NCBI GenBank assembly: GCA_015680685.1
Contig: MNCI01002924.1
Coordinates: forward strand, 1 to 64,000
From: Gnetum montanum
Taxonomy: Eukaryota > Streptophyta > Gnetopsida > Gnetales > Gnetaceae
DNA length: 64,000 nt
Direction: 5' to 3'
The position numbers and the translations under genes were made by a program. The notes beneath the pieces are model-generated. The model made no database searches. It saw only the letters and a program-made list of their open reading frames with translations, and had not been told where the DNA came from. Positions within the stretch are counted from its first letter, which is position 1. Each line of letters begins with the position of its first letter. Below are positions 22,850 to 35,869 of this stretch, piece by piece.

Positions 22850-22925
22850 GGTAGGAATTGAACCTACAACCTCTCAACCGAAAGTTGAAGGTCTTGACCA
22901 CTCGCACTACACCCCCAGGTGCTAA
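22850..22925 (-). repeat. tRNA-like SINE head of a second type
   Basis: On the minus strand: TAGTGCGAGTGGTCAAG (A box) and GTAGGTTCAATTCCTAC (T arm with five paired bases and B box). The acceptor stem does not pair, so it is not an intact tRNA gene. Confidence 0.5.
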
Positions 22926-22974
22926 TGACTTCACAAGTTACGTTATTTTTTCATTGCAATAACTTTTTTTAATG

Positions 22975-23132
22975 GTATTTACCCTTAAGACATATAGTTA
23001 AATTGCAATTTGATAACTCAACATTGCCCACCATAATCAAACCCATAAGTTGGAGCTTTGAAATCAAGTCTTACTAGTGACCTGGGGTTACTAGGCCAAG
23101 ACTTGCATCACTAGGCTAACACTTCATTGTTC
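22975..23132 (-). repeat. tRNA-derived SINE copy 4
   Basis: Same family as copies 1-3 (cattgcccaccataatcaa, tggagctttgaaatcaa, ctaggctaacacttcatt). A small internal duplication (ttactagtgacctggggttactaggcc) separates body and head. Confidence 0.55.
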
Positions 23133-23519
23133 AATCTTGATTAACTTGTTTGACTTGCATATAAATTGCATGTTCCATCTTTAGTAAGTTTTCCTCAAAT
23201 ACATAGGAATTATACAATAGATACTTCTTGGAACTAGACTAGTCCAAAATATCAAGGGATCTAGGATGTAATGTCGAAACCCAAAATAATTTGAGATGAA
23301 TAGTTACAACCATTTATTATAATAAGGAAGCTAGGGGCATTCTACTATGCCAAACCACCACAATGAACATCTTAAATAGATTTCAATAGATAGATTTATT
23401 TAGTTGCAATAATACAATGAGATAGCACATACTATAGCTGCACCATAAGATATATAGTCAACATGATACATCAGAAAAATTATAAAAGAATATAATGATG
23501 CTCATGTATAACTCAAATT

Positions 23520-23572
23520 GGCAACCTCTTGGCCAAGAAGATAATGAGCTAACCACTTGAGCTATGTATCAC
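23520..23572 (-). repeat. tRNA-like fragment
   Basis: On the minus strand: CATAGCTCAAGTGGTTAGCTC, a good tRNA A-box half, followed by TTCTTGGCCAAGAGGTTGCC. No complete cloverleaf. Probably another SINE head. Confidence 0.4.
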
Positions 23573-23579
23573 TAGCTAT

Positions 23580-24025
23580 AATTCATCTAGTCACTTCAAA
23601 TACCTGTATTTAAGTATGCCTTCATAAACATTTAGACGTTCATGAAGCATAGTGCACTAGATTTGAGCATGTAATAATGGTCTACAAATATTAAATTCAA
23701 TCACAAAGAGTATACTAGTCATAAAGTTCAAATTTGACTATATGCCTTCAATGTAAATATTGTTTAAAAAACAAATTTCGAGTTTTAATCCATAACCCTC
23801 CCTTTCCATTCCTCCCTCCCCAACCCCAAAAAATAGTATGCTAAGGCATTTGCCATATAAGATAATACTAATATACATTTAGGGGGTGTCAAACCCCAAA
23901 AAATGAATAATAATATTAAGATATTTAGAGTACATCATGTCAAAAATATACATTCAAGAATATGAGATAGTTGATTATATTAAATCATCATCAAATATGG
24001 AACCTACAAAAGCTACTTATGATAG
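23580..24025. other. AT-rich intergenic sequence
   Basis: No gene, RNA or repeat family recognised. The pair ccaaccccaaaaaatagta (23819-23837) and caaaccccaaaaaatga (23892) is a short local repeat. Confidence 0.3.
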
Positions 24026-24029
24026 AATT

Positions 24030-24262
24030 GGTCAAATTATCCATCAATTTCTTTGGTCTATGAATCAACATATAAAAGACTTTTCTAGAGTTCTTTGAGA
24101 TATTTGCACTAGTAGCAAGAAAGTGGAGAACTTGGCCTCATTAATCATCATAACCAAGGTAATTCTCTCTCAATAAAATGGATTACAAAGTGCATTAATA
24201 AAGATAATGTTTGGATGCTCCTTTTAAGAAATAGACTTATGCAAGAAAAACTAGAAATGATA
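24030..24262 (+). pseudogene. LINE reverse-transcriptase C-terminal remnant
   Basis: Two forward frames together read FLWSMNQHIKDFSRVL, then GLINHHNQGNSLSIKWITKC, then WMLLLRNRL. This is the pattern of plant LINE polyproteins between RT and the zinc-binding C-terminus (FIWsG...vsWdxxc, GGLGLxnxxxqgxxLlxKWixr, Wxxllr). A frameshift lies between the two pieces and TGG is replaced by TGA in VLWD. Identification is by pattern only. Confidence 0.55.
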
Positions 24263-24399
24263 AGATTTGTTCTAAAAATTTTCTTCGCTATCTTCTTTTT
24301 CCTTAGCTTATTTATATACCTTGTTCTCCAATTTTTAAATAAATTTAGAAGACATGGTGCAAACTTAGTAAGTATTGGAATTACAATCATATTACAATT

Positions 24400-25415
24400 T
24401 CATAAGATATAAAAAATCATTACCTAGAGCCACATACTTTAGAAATGAGCACCTTACCATCACTCCAAATGACGATTCCTCCACCTTCAAAAGATATGAT
24501 TAAACAAATTGGCCCATTGTGACTTTTTTTCAATGAAGAAGTTTGACTACTTATACATCTAGATTGTGTACCACTTGCAACAAATTCAACATCATTGTAG
24601 TTTCATGTCTATGTGTGCATGGTAGGCGAATTACATAGGAGGCTTCTAGCCTCTATGATATAAATAGAAAGAGAAAAAAAGATCTTGAAAAATTAATTTT
24701 TGATCATAAAATTTATTTAAAGTTGACAATAGTTTGCATCTACACATTTTTTATAAGGATGTCAGATTTGCTTTTCCTTTAACTCCAAATTTGCATACGA
24801 AATTATTATGGAAAATGTGATTATCACAACACCTTTGCATAAGGAAAATAGAAGGTATTAAAGTGTTCATACCTTTTCAACATTTCATATATTTTCTAGT
24901 CTCTTATTAATCAAGGTCTTTTTGTTGGCACTCATCTCGAACATATGGAAATTATTTCTCCTTATATCCTTTTTTTTTAGTATCCACTTGCACAACACGC
25001 TTGAAAATCAACATCTAAAATTTATAACTTTCAACAAAGCATCAATGAATATTACCATTTTCATTAAACTTTTAAGCCTATTAAGTTTGCATTTTTTACA
25101 TAATTACAAATAGCATATTATTTGTATTGTTGAAATAACTATGCAAAGTTTGAGCTACAAGCGGAAACATCATTATATTAATTTGCTAAAAGATCACATT
25201 AGTTGTGTCTTACATTGGAAGATTATTAGATTGCATACATGATATTTGGTATAGGCACCAATATAGTACCTTTCTCTATAATTCTATCTCAACCACCATG
25301 CCTCTATGCTGCATTATACATGATATTTGATGTGACACTAACTTTCAATCATGAAATATACATTTACCCCTGAACTTTCAATCCAGGAAAAAAATTAATT
25401 GAAGTTAAAATTACT
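24400..25415. other. AT-rich intergenic sequence
   Basis: Nothing recognised. Short frames (such as 24922-25113) are low-complexity and hydrophobic. Confidence 0.3.
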
Positions 25416-25424
25416 TTGGAAACA

Positions 25425-25562
25425 TTGCATTTACTACTAGAAACCAATAATTAAAAAAAAATTAGAAATACCCTATTATCTACTACTAGAAACTAATAAT
25501 TTAAAAAAATTAATTTAGAAATACCCTATTATCAACTACTTGAAACCAATAATTAAAAAATT
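25425..25562 (+). repeat. ~55-bp tandem repeat, 2.5 copies
   Basis: Units contain actactagaaaccaataatt, then aaaaatta, then gaaataccctattatc. Three starts are near 25431, 25482 and 25536; the last unit is partial. Confidence 0.7.
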
Positions 25563-25569
25563 GGAGATT

Positions 25570-25716
25570 CTCAACTCTTTTTCAAAGATGACTCGAAAAA
25601 ACTTGGCAACTCAATTTCAAAGATGAGTTGAAAAAACTAGGCAACTCGATTTTAAAGATAACTCAAAAAAAACTTGACAACTCAGTTTCAAACATAACTC
25701 AGAAAAACTTGATGAC
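25570..25716 (+). repeat. Degenerate ~45-bp tandem repeat
   Basis: Four degenerate units of aaaaacttggcaactcaatttcaaagatgactcg, decaying towards the right. Confidence 0.65.
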
Positions 25717-25719
25717 TTA

Positions 25720-27306
25720 AATGGCTCGGCCAAAAAGCTCAACACATTTTAAAAATACATTAAAATATATCAAAATTTTTAATTTTAAGCATTTTAAAAT
25801 TTGATTAAATATTTTTTATCAAGAGAAAATTACTTCTCTAAAGTCCTTTCTACTTTTTATTCGTTGAAAAGCAGTAAAAGTCGCACCTTGTAATCGATTA
25901 ACAGGCCTCAAACTTTAAAACCTATAATGCAAGTTGCGACACAACTATAATCAAAAACTATAATCTGCAATTTCAACAACCAAGCCCACCAAAATAGATG
26001 AGATGGGAAGAACGCAAACATAAGTTGGTAATACAGAACACTGTTTTCAAGTTCGTTGCCAGATCTTATTAATAGTTTCCTTTGTTTCATTGTTTTTTAT
26101 AATTATACATATAACACTTAAATAATATTTGTTTTAAATTTAATTTGAATCCCAAAATTAATCAAAATCTTCTCGGATTTATGCAATTAATCACCAACAA
26201 TCAGTTAAAATTCGAATCAAACCGAGTCATCATCAAAGTCCAGCCTGCGCTTAATCGCCGATTGCGCCGTGTAAAAAACTCATTGCTAGAAACATAACAG
26301 ACTCGTTTTATAACGCTGTCTTGACTGGCTACTCTTATTAGAAAGAAGTTCTGACATTTGTAACCTTATGGCAGGAAAATTTAGAAAACTTAAGAAAATT
26401 TTTTTAAGAGAAACTCAAAAAAGCAGGGATTACATTAATCGTCACAGAAACAGAGCTTTACAAGTACAAAGACTAAATAGTGTGTAAAGTAATGTTTTCC
26501 ATGAAATATGCGTTAAACAAGATGTATAACTGTGTTTTATTTAATATTTAAAATTAAACTATTGAAAAATCATTAAAAAGCAAAATATATGTTTACATTA
26601 CAAATCAAATAGGGAGAATAAAATAAAATCTACTTGTGAAATAGAGTAAAATTATCCACTTCAAAATAGAAAAAACAAAGAAAGCAATAGACTACCATTC
26701 AAACTCGATATAGATCACCCGTAGGATGAAACGGCACTAATCATTCTGGTCAAGCAATATTAATGATATAGGAACCAATTATTCTGGGTAGGCAATGTTT
26801 CAGGTTCTGATATTATGCTTCATACCCACTGCCACATCAAAAATTTACCTTCAAAAGTGCAATCAACTCCTATTGTGCTAGCTTGAGCCCATTAATATTC
26901 CAAACCCCACCACCAGAGGCTACCCTGATTACATTACTTATCAAGCCCATTAACAATTAACATATTTTCTACTTCACAAGCAATAATAGAAAAATTAATA
27001 ATAAATTCCCAATTTTTATGCATACAAAGACTGTTCAATGTTTACATGCAAAAAAACAATTAAACAAATACTGACAACAGTAAAATAATTAGAAAGCATA
27101 CAAACAAGAAAACTTAGAATTCAAATCTATCTACAGAAATCTATGTGAATGTAGATTCCAAAAAAAAATAGGGCACAGAAGATACCCAAAATTTCAATAA
27201 TTTGTTTTTTCTTTTTTTCTGAAACATTTAAACAAAATTTTCTTCCACATACAAGGATTTTCCCATTAAAAATGCATTTGCTTTGTTAAAAAATGTCGTG
27301 CATACT
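25720..27306. other. 3' flank of PRP19, no gene seen
   Basis: AT-rich sequence downstream of the PRP19 stop. The PRP19 3' UTR must lie at its right end, but I cannot place a polyadenylation site with confidence. Nothing else recognised. Confidence 0.3.
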
Positions 27307-30300
27307 TTAAATATTTTCTACAGAGCTAGCTGCATCTGGATGACCAAATATTCTGAGATGTCTGTCACCCGTTCCCACTGCCATGTACGTTGCATCAGGG
27401 CCAAAACGAACACACGTGGCTTTACCTATATACAGTTGAATCCATCAGCATATTCTAGAAATAAATCGAATATGAATATGATAATACATTACCCAAACTA
27501 AATATAATCCCAAAAAAATTACCTGTTCCTGACAAATCAGGAAACGCTTTAATTAAATTCCACTCCTGCTTCACACTGGCTACTTGATAGACCCTGCAAC
27601 CAAAAATGCAAAACCACTTATTACCATTAACAAAAAATACTGAACCCCCGCCAAAACCAAAAACAAAAAAAAAATCGAAAGAACAAACCTTATGTCAGAG
27701 CCTGCTATGGCAAGGTAGCTACCACTGTGATCAAATTGCACTGCAGACAAAAAACTGAAACTGTTACCTTCACATATAGAACACTTAGTTATTATCAAAT
27801 ATTGTTTGTTCTTGAAAAAAGTACTAACTTGCTGCCCATGAACTCACCCAAATAGAAGAATAGGTAATTTTGCAGTATGGCAACAAACCTGAATTAGTAG
27901 GAGTGTCTTTGTCATATGGTGCAAAGGATCTGAAGTTTTTCAATTTCCGCAAATCCCATAATTTCACACCATCACCTCCTGCGGTCTGTAGAAAATTAAA
28001 TTAATAGAAACACAACTCAGTTTTGATTTGTTTCGGTTTTACAGGGTCCGTAAAATATTGCCTTATCAATGATAAAAAAAATATTAGTACATTCCAATTT
28101 TGAAATTGCAAGATTGTTAGTTTAATTGCAAATAAAATCCAATCAAAGATATCCTATGATTGATATTGTCAACAACGATACAATAAAATGCTCTGATCAA
28201 TAATATTTCTTCAAATCAGCTGCTTTAATTTCAATTTCTCATCATTCTTAGCACCTTATTAACTGCTGCTGAAAATACCTCTTGAATTTTTTTGAAGAAT
28301 GCATCACTAACTGTCGAGGGTAGTAGAGTTGGCAAGATCATGGAGAAGGATCTATTGATTGTCTGTTGCTCCTTTCGCCCTATGCACTTGCTGGTAAATC
28401 CTTGATAGAAACTCCCACAAAGGACATTATTTCCATCCCTACTATGAAGACTTAAAAATAACGAAGGAGATATGGTATTCTCTGTTTCAGTATTAACATT
28501 GACTAAATTGCTATTGAAGGCCCAAAATGGCATAAAATAGCGCAGTATTCACACATATTAACGTTATGGTTTTTGTTCATGACGGAATACGGGCCCGAAT
28601 TCTTGTAATCATTATTCCTGTAGGAACATATTTTCACCCCAATAAAAATGTGAATTGCAATCCTGGGGCTGCAAGACTACCATTGTCGGAATAAATTTAC
28701 TATTCATTTTACGGACATTTGATCATAGTCTAGGATAGTTAGCATCTTATTATTATTTAGTATTAGAACAACGATCCATTCATTTGATCTTTATTTTGTT
28801 TTAGTTTCATCAATGCTAATGGTTATGCTTGCATACCACAGCTTAAATAACGATTTCACAATGATAATTTTTAATGGCTGGCTGTTTACTTAATGACATA
28901 GTGCCTGAACGTATATTTTTACTAAGCCCACAGATACGCACATGTCTCAGCATAGCCACCTTGAAATCAACTCTGTGACTTCCACACCCACAAGCCACAT
29001 ACTCTAACCACGTGCACTATGCCTCACTGACTTATACAAGTTTATTCAATCCAAGACATTAATCGTTGCTAGTAACTTTCTAACCCTGAAGAAAGAGGAA
29101 ACAATTAAAAATAATGTATTAATAAAAAGAAATTGAAGTACGATATTAAAAACATGGTTTGAGTTTGATTTTCATTACCATTGAAGCCCTATAATAGTGT
29201 TCACGTTATAAAAAAGAGCTAAGGGACTTGCTGCAATTTTTAAGAAAAAAAGTTATAGATGGCAGAAAATACTTACTGCAAGAAAATATCCATTCTCTGA
29301 AAAAGAGATATCAGTTACATCTCCACTATGCCCATCAAACTTTGCTACATTAGCCTACAGTAATGTGACATGACAGATTGGTAAGAGAAACAAATCTCTG
29401 CAGGAAACTGCTTTGAAAAATACAGATCGAATAAATATAAGAAAATTCTCATATGTAGTATACCTGAGACTTTACATCCCAAATTCGTACAAGAGATTCT
29501 GTAGTCCCAGTACCCAAGATTAAACCATCAGGATGAAACGCTGCGGAGGTATATCCGCCTTCCATACTTTCATCACTAACCTGTTTCATTGTTAAACCAT
29601 TAAAGAATAACAGAATGTGATAAGTGATCAGAAGTTATCAAGCTTTTTAGCCAAAAAGATTTGCAACTATAACCATGCACAGAGTGCAAGGAACATCTAT
29701 AAGAATTCCAAAAACTTTATGACTGAAAACTGACTTCAAATTTTTGAAGCTGAAAGAGAAATTTAAAAATTTAAAATAAAAAATAAACTTGCCTGTCTAA
29801 GACAATCGCCAGTTGAAAGATCATAAAAGCACCAGGTCCTATCCACTGAGGCTGTCACAAAGTAATTATTTGTAGCATGAACAGTGACAGCATTAACCTG
29901 GAACAACCAAACGAAAGAAGATAGAAAAAATAGTCACAAGATTCAAAGCAACATTAAATACAAAAATTATTAAACAAATTATAAGTTAATCAAGCAGTTT
30001 AAAATAACACTTAAGTATTTTGAACAAAAACAGTGCCACAAATATAATCATATTAACAAAATTTATCAAGGATTAAAAAAGGATCATGACACAGAGCCTC
30101 AATGCTCATCATGCTGGTAGGGTCCCGAAAGTGTCTCTGGATTTATTAAGAACAAACTTGCAAAACAAATGGACAATTTTGATTTGTTACTTTCACTAAA
30201 GTATTTCAGATCGGAAAATCAGGAATCCAATTGCCCTACAGATCACAAACATTGAACAAAAAATGAGATGAAATCAGACTTTCATGTCAGTGCAGATAAC

Positions 30301-33300
30301 CACTGGTGCAGCACTCAGGGATTGAGCAGACATACATGGGAGAAAGTGTAAACAGAAGTAGATGCATCACAGATGTGAACAGGGTTAACAAAATGAACAC
30401 ACATGCAACACAGCTGTGCACAGGACCCAGACAAACATGCATAGGTCAGTGTAGATGGATGCAGGCAAAGCACAAGTGTGCACTGGGGCAGCAAAAATGG
30501 GCACAAGCAAACTGAATATGGCTGACTTCACCACAGAAGGATACCTAGGCAGCAAAGTTAAGCACAAGCATGTATGAACATGGGCATAAAAGAATTTTAA
30601 AAAGCCCAATCCGACATCAGTTCAACTCTGGCTGTACTCTGTGATTAATCGCACAAGATGTAATTTATGACATTTTTCTCTCTAAGTTTTCTAAACAGGT
30701 TAGGATATTTCGAAAAAAAAAACTTATTAGATTCATGTTAAAACTTACAAACTGCTAAAGGCTAGATTTTGGCAGTGCAAATCAAAGATAACCCCCCAAA
30801 AAAAAGGAAAAAAAATTGCATTAAGATCAGAGTTCTATTGTAAAATACACTATTTTAACGACCTCCATGACATTTTGTGGCAAGAACAGCAAGATAGGTC
30901 ATATAACCCCAATTTTTCATTTTATGTTTTCTGAACTTCTTCAATTTGTATTAAAACCTAATTGTATAATACCAATTACTTTATAAAATCTGATGACATT
31001 TTTAATTAGGATTTTTTTGTTGCGACATATACCATAATGAACACCACTCACTCGATTATTAGACACAAACATAGCACTGATACAATATGCCAATTCATAA
31101 CTCATATGAAGCAATGTTCAACATTAAACAAGAAAAATGATACTTTCCGCCTTTGCTAATGATCATTCCCCTAGTATGGACTGTCAATTTGAAACTCAAC
31201 CAAACACCTCCAAAAAAATCACAAACAAAACAGTTGAAAAACACAAGATATAACTTTTTAAACTGTAGGTTATCTATGATAATGCAGCCAAAAAATGTAT
31301 GCAAGGCTTCAACATATAAACAACATAAATAAAATATCAAACCTCTGCAGTATGATCTTTTAGAACATGTCGGCAACTGTAATCACCACCCTCATTTCCT
31401 TGCCATATTCTAACAGTCTAGCATAGAGATAATAATACCAGTAAGAAGCGATGTAGAAAATTAGGTTTTCCTAACATAAAATCAAAGGAAACAATGCAAG
31501 CTAATATGTTCTTTTAATATATAACTTGTGCTTAATTACATATTTAGTATGAGCTAAAAAAACAAACAAATCATATCACCAACCTTGTCTGCAGAAGCTG
31601 TTAATAGAAAATCATCTCTCGCCACAAATTTTACACTTGTAACCTGTGTAGCCATTATACTTATATTCATAAGAAACTATTTACAGATAGCACCGACAAA
31701 AATAGTTAAAAAGCAAAGGAAAGATGTTGACCCGCTTTGTGTGTCCAGAAAGGGTGGAAATAATTTGCCCAGCAGTTCTGTCAAATACTACAGCATTGGC
31801 ATCAACACCACCTGTTACTATAAGATCCTGTCAAAAACAACCAATTCAAGACATTACAGATAGAACAAAGCATGTCATAGATTTTTCCATAAAAATTATT
31901 GCAACATTTACAAGAATTGTATAGTTTGTTTATCCCTAAGAATACCTTAGATGGAAGAATATCTGCTGATAGGATGCCTGGTTTGTTAGTTCTATGTATA
32001 GGATGGCTGGACAATTGAGTATAACTCTCAATTGCCTCAACTGGTGCCAATGTCGATGAAATCTAAAGCATAATAACCAAGATGCAGATTTTATCAAAAA
32101 CAAATAATAATAAAAACTAAAGCCACTATTTTTTAAACAGGTGAAAAAGAAAATTTTAATTAATAGAAATATTAAACCCAGATATGAGTTTAAAATGCCC
32201 ATTTGTTGCATACCTGGCGCTTTTTGCGCTGGCTTGAGAGCACAGCATTGCAATCTGTAAGCTCTTTAATAGTTTCAGAAGTGATACCAAGGTGAATCCT
32301 TTTACTAGGTGGAACCTCGTTATCCTCTTCAGCAACTACTCAGAAACACACAGAAAAAGTTTCAAGGTTAATTAAAGCCTTCTATAAGCCTGTGTAAATT
32401 TGACAAATAATTCTCACAACTAAAAACCTCGTTTTCCATTGCTCACAACTGAAACATTGTTTGATGCAGCATTTGTTTGAAGCATGGGTACATGACGTTC
32501 TGCCTTAGCTAAGAGTTCTCTAGCTTCATCTCTCTCCTTCTTCAACCTTGCAATGACCCTACACGCAGCATCATGCTGAAAAGCAAATGGCATGAGTTCA
32601 TGATTTTCAGATTCATTTTAGAAAGAAGAAATATCAATGATGATCATATCCAAAATATGAAATAATCATGATAATAGAAAAAGATTTAGCACAACTTGCC
32701 ATTGTCATCATCCTAGCCTTATCCCAACAAAGATTTAACACAAGCAATTTCAAAAACAAAAAAACAAAAAACTACAACCAATGGGTATTTCAAATAATTT
32801 ACCTATATGAGACTTAAAACCAATGAAATTGCTAGACATGTCATTATCAGCAACATTCAGATTATATCAGTGCTCACATTTCTATTTCTTGACCTAACAA
32901 TGATGTTATATCTTCATATAAAGAATTTTATACTTTTAGATCAAATACGAGGTGACTGCTTGCAGCCTGTGACTAGGGACGTTAAAGATACTTTTCTACG
33001 AGGTTCTTTGAATCTACAAGTCAGTGAAGCATACTAAGACTGAAATAATGAACGGATAAAATAAGTAGAAAAAGCATTGACCATAAAGTTATAGCAAAAA
33101 CTAATAAATAGTTGTCTTAAAAAGTTCAAAACACTAGTGCACCCACCACTAGAACTGTTTCTAAAAAATCAAACAGAAAGACAACTGTGGACATGCTTTC
33201 ATAAAAACTAATATATTCGAGTGAAAATACTCTGATGATTCAGTAACAATATCCTATATCGTTCACATCAAGACTTTCATACCTGATAAAGTGCATGACT

Positions 33301-34669
33301 TAGCTCTTGTCTGATTGTGTGCAGTTGCTGTGACAAAGCGTAATTTGACAACATTACAGCATCCCATTCCTATAACATTGTTACAAAAAATCTCACAGAT
33401 TATCAAATCATTTATTCATGACAAGATACCAAACTACAAATTCTGTTGGTATTTAGTGTATTAATTTTAAGTATTAAGAAATACAAAAGTTTGCATATTT
33501 ATGAACTGTTAAGAAACAAAATGCTGGAAATAGAGCTTACATTCTGAAACAAACCAAGCATTCCAGGAATACTAGCCGCTTGTAATGGTCTAGGCTTTAC
33601 TGCCTGGATATTAAAAAGAAAAGTTTAGATATATCAAATGAAAAAAATATATTAAAAATCAACAATTGATAATGTCATTATTATACTTTAAAAGTTACCT
33701 TTGGCGTTTTTAAGGCAATCAGGTCATCCTTTGAAAGCTTTTCTTTAGTAATAGGACATGTGTCAAACTCCTACAATGTAAACATGCACCAAGTTAGATA
33801 ACTTAGATCGAAATGTTGTAATATTATTTCTAACATTCAATTTTTTAACATTAAATTTTAGGTAGCCTAGGGTGATATTAATAATGACATCCTACCAGCA
33901 CTTAAATTGCTTCCACATACCTTTAAGCTGCTTCATTCTGAATCTTATAATAACAATTCAAGATGCCTCTACATTATTCAACTAGACAGTATACAATCAT
34001 GGTCCTTGTATTCCTAAAATTTTAATAAAGGAATGATGTTTAACACATGAGCCAAGGATTTCAGATCTATGCTTTACAAAGCATTAGCTACGATATTTAT
34101 TGACTCTACAAGGTACAAACGTATATTAATCTTTAATTTGCCCTTAACGATCTAAGCTAACCAAACAAAGCAAAACAAATCGCATGAACCAAAAAACCAA
34201 TGTCATACACAAAACACTCGAAGCCTAAAGAGATCGAATTTCAGATATTAAACTACGATCACGTTGCAAAGAACCGCTACCGAGCGCACAAAAGCAGCCT
34301 GCCACTTTCTCTTTTCTTGCAGAGTATGCTGTACAAATGTGGCCCTAATTATGCAAATAAAAACAAAAAACGAAACTAATAATATACCAAAAAAATTTAT
34401 ATTTATCAAAGCAAACACGTTGAAGGCAAGAGAACAAGAGAAAATACCTCGAGATATTTTTCAATGAGCCGCTTCTCGAAGACCAATCCTGACGTCTTCG
34501 AAACCACAGGCTCCTCAGGAGTTTGACCTGAAACTGAAAAACAAAACGGTCAGGTTAACATATTGCGTTAAACAGCCTAATCGAATATGCATTTGAACCG
34601 AAAGAACAAAGCACAGCAATCCTGATATTCTAGTATGGTTCACTGTTTCTACTTACTTGCACAAAACAT
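27307..34669 (-). CDS. PRP19: Pre-mRNA-processing factor 19 (PRP19/MAC3), U-box E3 ligase
   Basis: Core subunit of the nuclear Prp19/MOS4-associated complex: an E3 ubiquitin ligase needed for spliceosome activation, with roles in plant immunity. I traced 18 coding exons: 34669-34657, 34533-34448, 33770-33699, 33603-33541, 33369-33283, 32575-32428, 32335-32214, 32062-31946, 31827-31732, 31643-31584, 31417-31343, 29897-29793, 29580-29464, 29354-29277, 27985-27889, 27740-27689, 27593-27523, 27425-27307. They total 1578 bases, 525 residues, with no stops and consistent phases. The U-box is residues 1-65 ([28 protein letters not shown]), the coiled coil about 75-145 (ends AERHVPML), then a linker with KRKK-type basic residues and seven WD40-like blades from about 225 ([36 protein letters not shown]). 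Length matches the family (about 520). The exon 1/2 join restores the conserved MFCxISG start, which fixes the ATG. Intron 12 is GC-AG. Confidence 0.95.
27986..29276 (-). other. Intron 14 of PRP19 (1291 bases)
   Basis: Normal ends (GTAAGT donor, CTACAG acceptor). It holds a minus-strand frame of 100 codons at 28231-28533 with no recognised similarity, and the sequence around 28200-28700 has a higher G+C content than the flanking intron. Possibly an old insertion. Confidence 0.5.
29791..29796 (-). promoter_or_regulatory. Non-canonical GC splice donor of PRP19 intron 12
   Basis: On the minus strand exon 12 ends CTTAGACAG followed by GCAAGTTT; no GT is available nearby in the right phase. Exon 13 begins after AACAG at 29581. 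The rest of the donor matches the strong consensus expected of GC-AG introns. Confidence 0.85.
29898..31342 (-). other. Intron 11 of PRP19 (1445 bases)
   Basis: The longest intron of the gene, with normal GT and AG ends. Its middle (30290-30620) is richer in G and C than the rest, with repeated cacatgca/gtgcac words and short frames on both strands. I cannot assign it to a mobile family; it may be an old insertion. Confidence 0.6.
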
Positions 34670-35205
34670 GGCTGCGACAACGTGTCGAAGTTGCAGAAGC
34701 TCGAGTACAAGTACAACAGAGCCCCTCGTCGAAGGCAGAAAAACCCCGGAAACGAACTGTGAGATGAGACTCCTGTAGTTCAAAACCACATTCCTAATCA
34801 AAAAAAAAACTCGAGGAAGCTATGAAACGATGTTCGAAGACCCGAAAAGAACAGAGAGAAAATGGATTGAAGTGATTTTCCAATATATTTGAGATTCTCA
34901 CCAGAGTTCAAGGGCTGCTCTGCTAACACAGAGGCACTGCGGAGGTTTCGATCTCCGGCTTCACCAACGATAATAACATTTGAAGAACGCGCCCTAGCAA
35001 CGAGAAGGAATGTGCCCTCCGAATTCCAATTTTTCGTTTTCGTCAAGAAGACAATAAAACTGTATAAATAAAATAAAATGTCTTTTACCCTTGTTGAGCA
35101 AGAAAAGCGATTCAGCTTTGGGGTTAACGTGGCTACTTTATTTTTTAAGGATATCGGCAAGTATGGTAGCATAGTGGGTGTAAGTGTCTCTAAGAGGGCA
35201 AACAA
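34670..35205 (-). promoter_or_regulatory. 5' UTR and proximal promoter of PRP19
   Basis: Region upstream of the PRP19 ATG, of less extreme AT content than the flanks. A TATA-like TATTTATA lies on the minus strand at 35062-35069, which would give a leader of about 370 bases. A 135-codon minus-strand frame here (34798-35205) overlaps the leader and has no recognised similarity, so I do not call it a gene. Confidence 0.4.
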
Positions 35206-35384
35206 GTGTTCTTAGAAGGCTATCAACCTAGTAACTAATCTCTTAACTAAGACCAATTTGAAAACCTTTACTAAGTGCTAAACATTGAAAAGATATTAAA
35301 TGAGTACGAAAAAATTTTCTTCTCAATGAGTTAAAGGTGAAGATCCAAACACCTTCCTCAATGTTATTATGTAAATGTTATTTA

Positions 35385-35540
35385 ACAATGAGGTGTTAGC
35401 CTAGTGGTATGGGTCTTGGCCTAATAACCCCAAGTCACAGATTCAATTTTACAATGTAGTACTAAGCTATAAACTTCTATAAATCTTGGGGTGTACCTAT
35501 AGTTCACTTATTTAGGGTTCTAACACCCCTATCACATAGA
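35385..35540 (+). repeat. tRNA-derived SINE copy 5
   Basis: Forward copy: aatgaggtgttagcctagtgg with A box at 35397-35407, B-box-like gattcaattt at 35440-35449, then the body with cttggggtgtacctatagtt and an end at ggttctaacacccct. It is the best-preserved head in the window. Confidence 0.7.
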
Positions 35541-35869
35541 TGTGATTTATTACCTTGAGAAGCAAAAGCCTTGAACCAATTCATTACATATACTCGTAGC
35601 TTGCATATCTCAAGGCAAGACAAGTTCTTTAAAGTAGTTCTTGAGAAGTCACAAGTTCGTAGTTGGTATTTTCAAAGAATGCAATGGTTGAGAAAATTGA
35701 ATATCTCTTTGGAGGATGTGTGGCAAAATCCTAAGAATATTCACCAATGAGTTAAGCATAAGGTTTTAGCACATGTGGAAGACAATAGACAATGTTATTT
35801 ACACCACATTAGATTTAATAAACTAAATGTAGAAGCTTACTATCTCTCTTAATTGCTATTCTAGTTAGG

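Noticed and set aside
22850-22925. Possible tRNA gene on minus strand
   Set aside because: A and B boxes and T arm are present, but the acceptor stem does not pair and the anticodon arm is poor; fits a SINE head.
30306-30609. Overlapping 63-74-codon frames in PRP19 intron 11
   Set aside because: Caused by repeated cacatgca/gtgcac words; no similarity recognised.
34798-35205. 135-codon minus-strand frame upstream of PRP19
   Set aside because: Overlaps the PRP19 leader and promoter, no domain, and no partner exons found.
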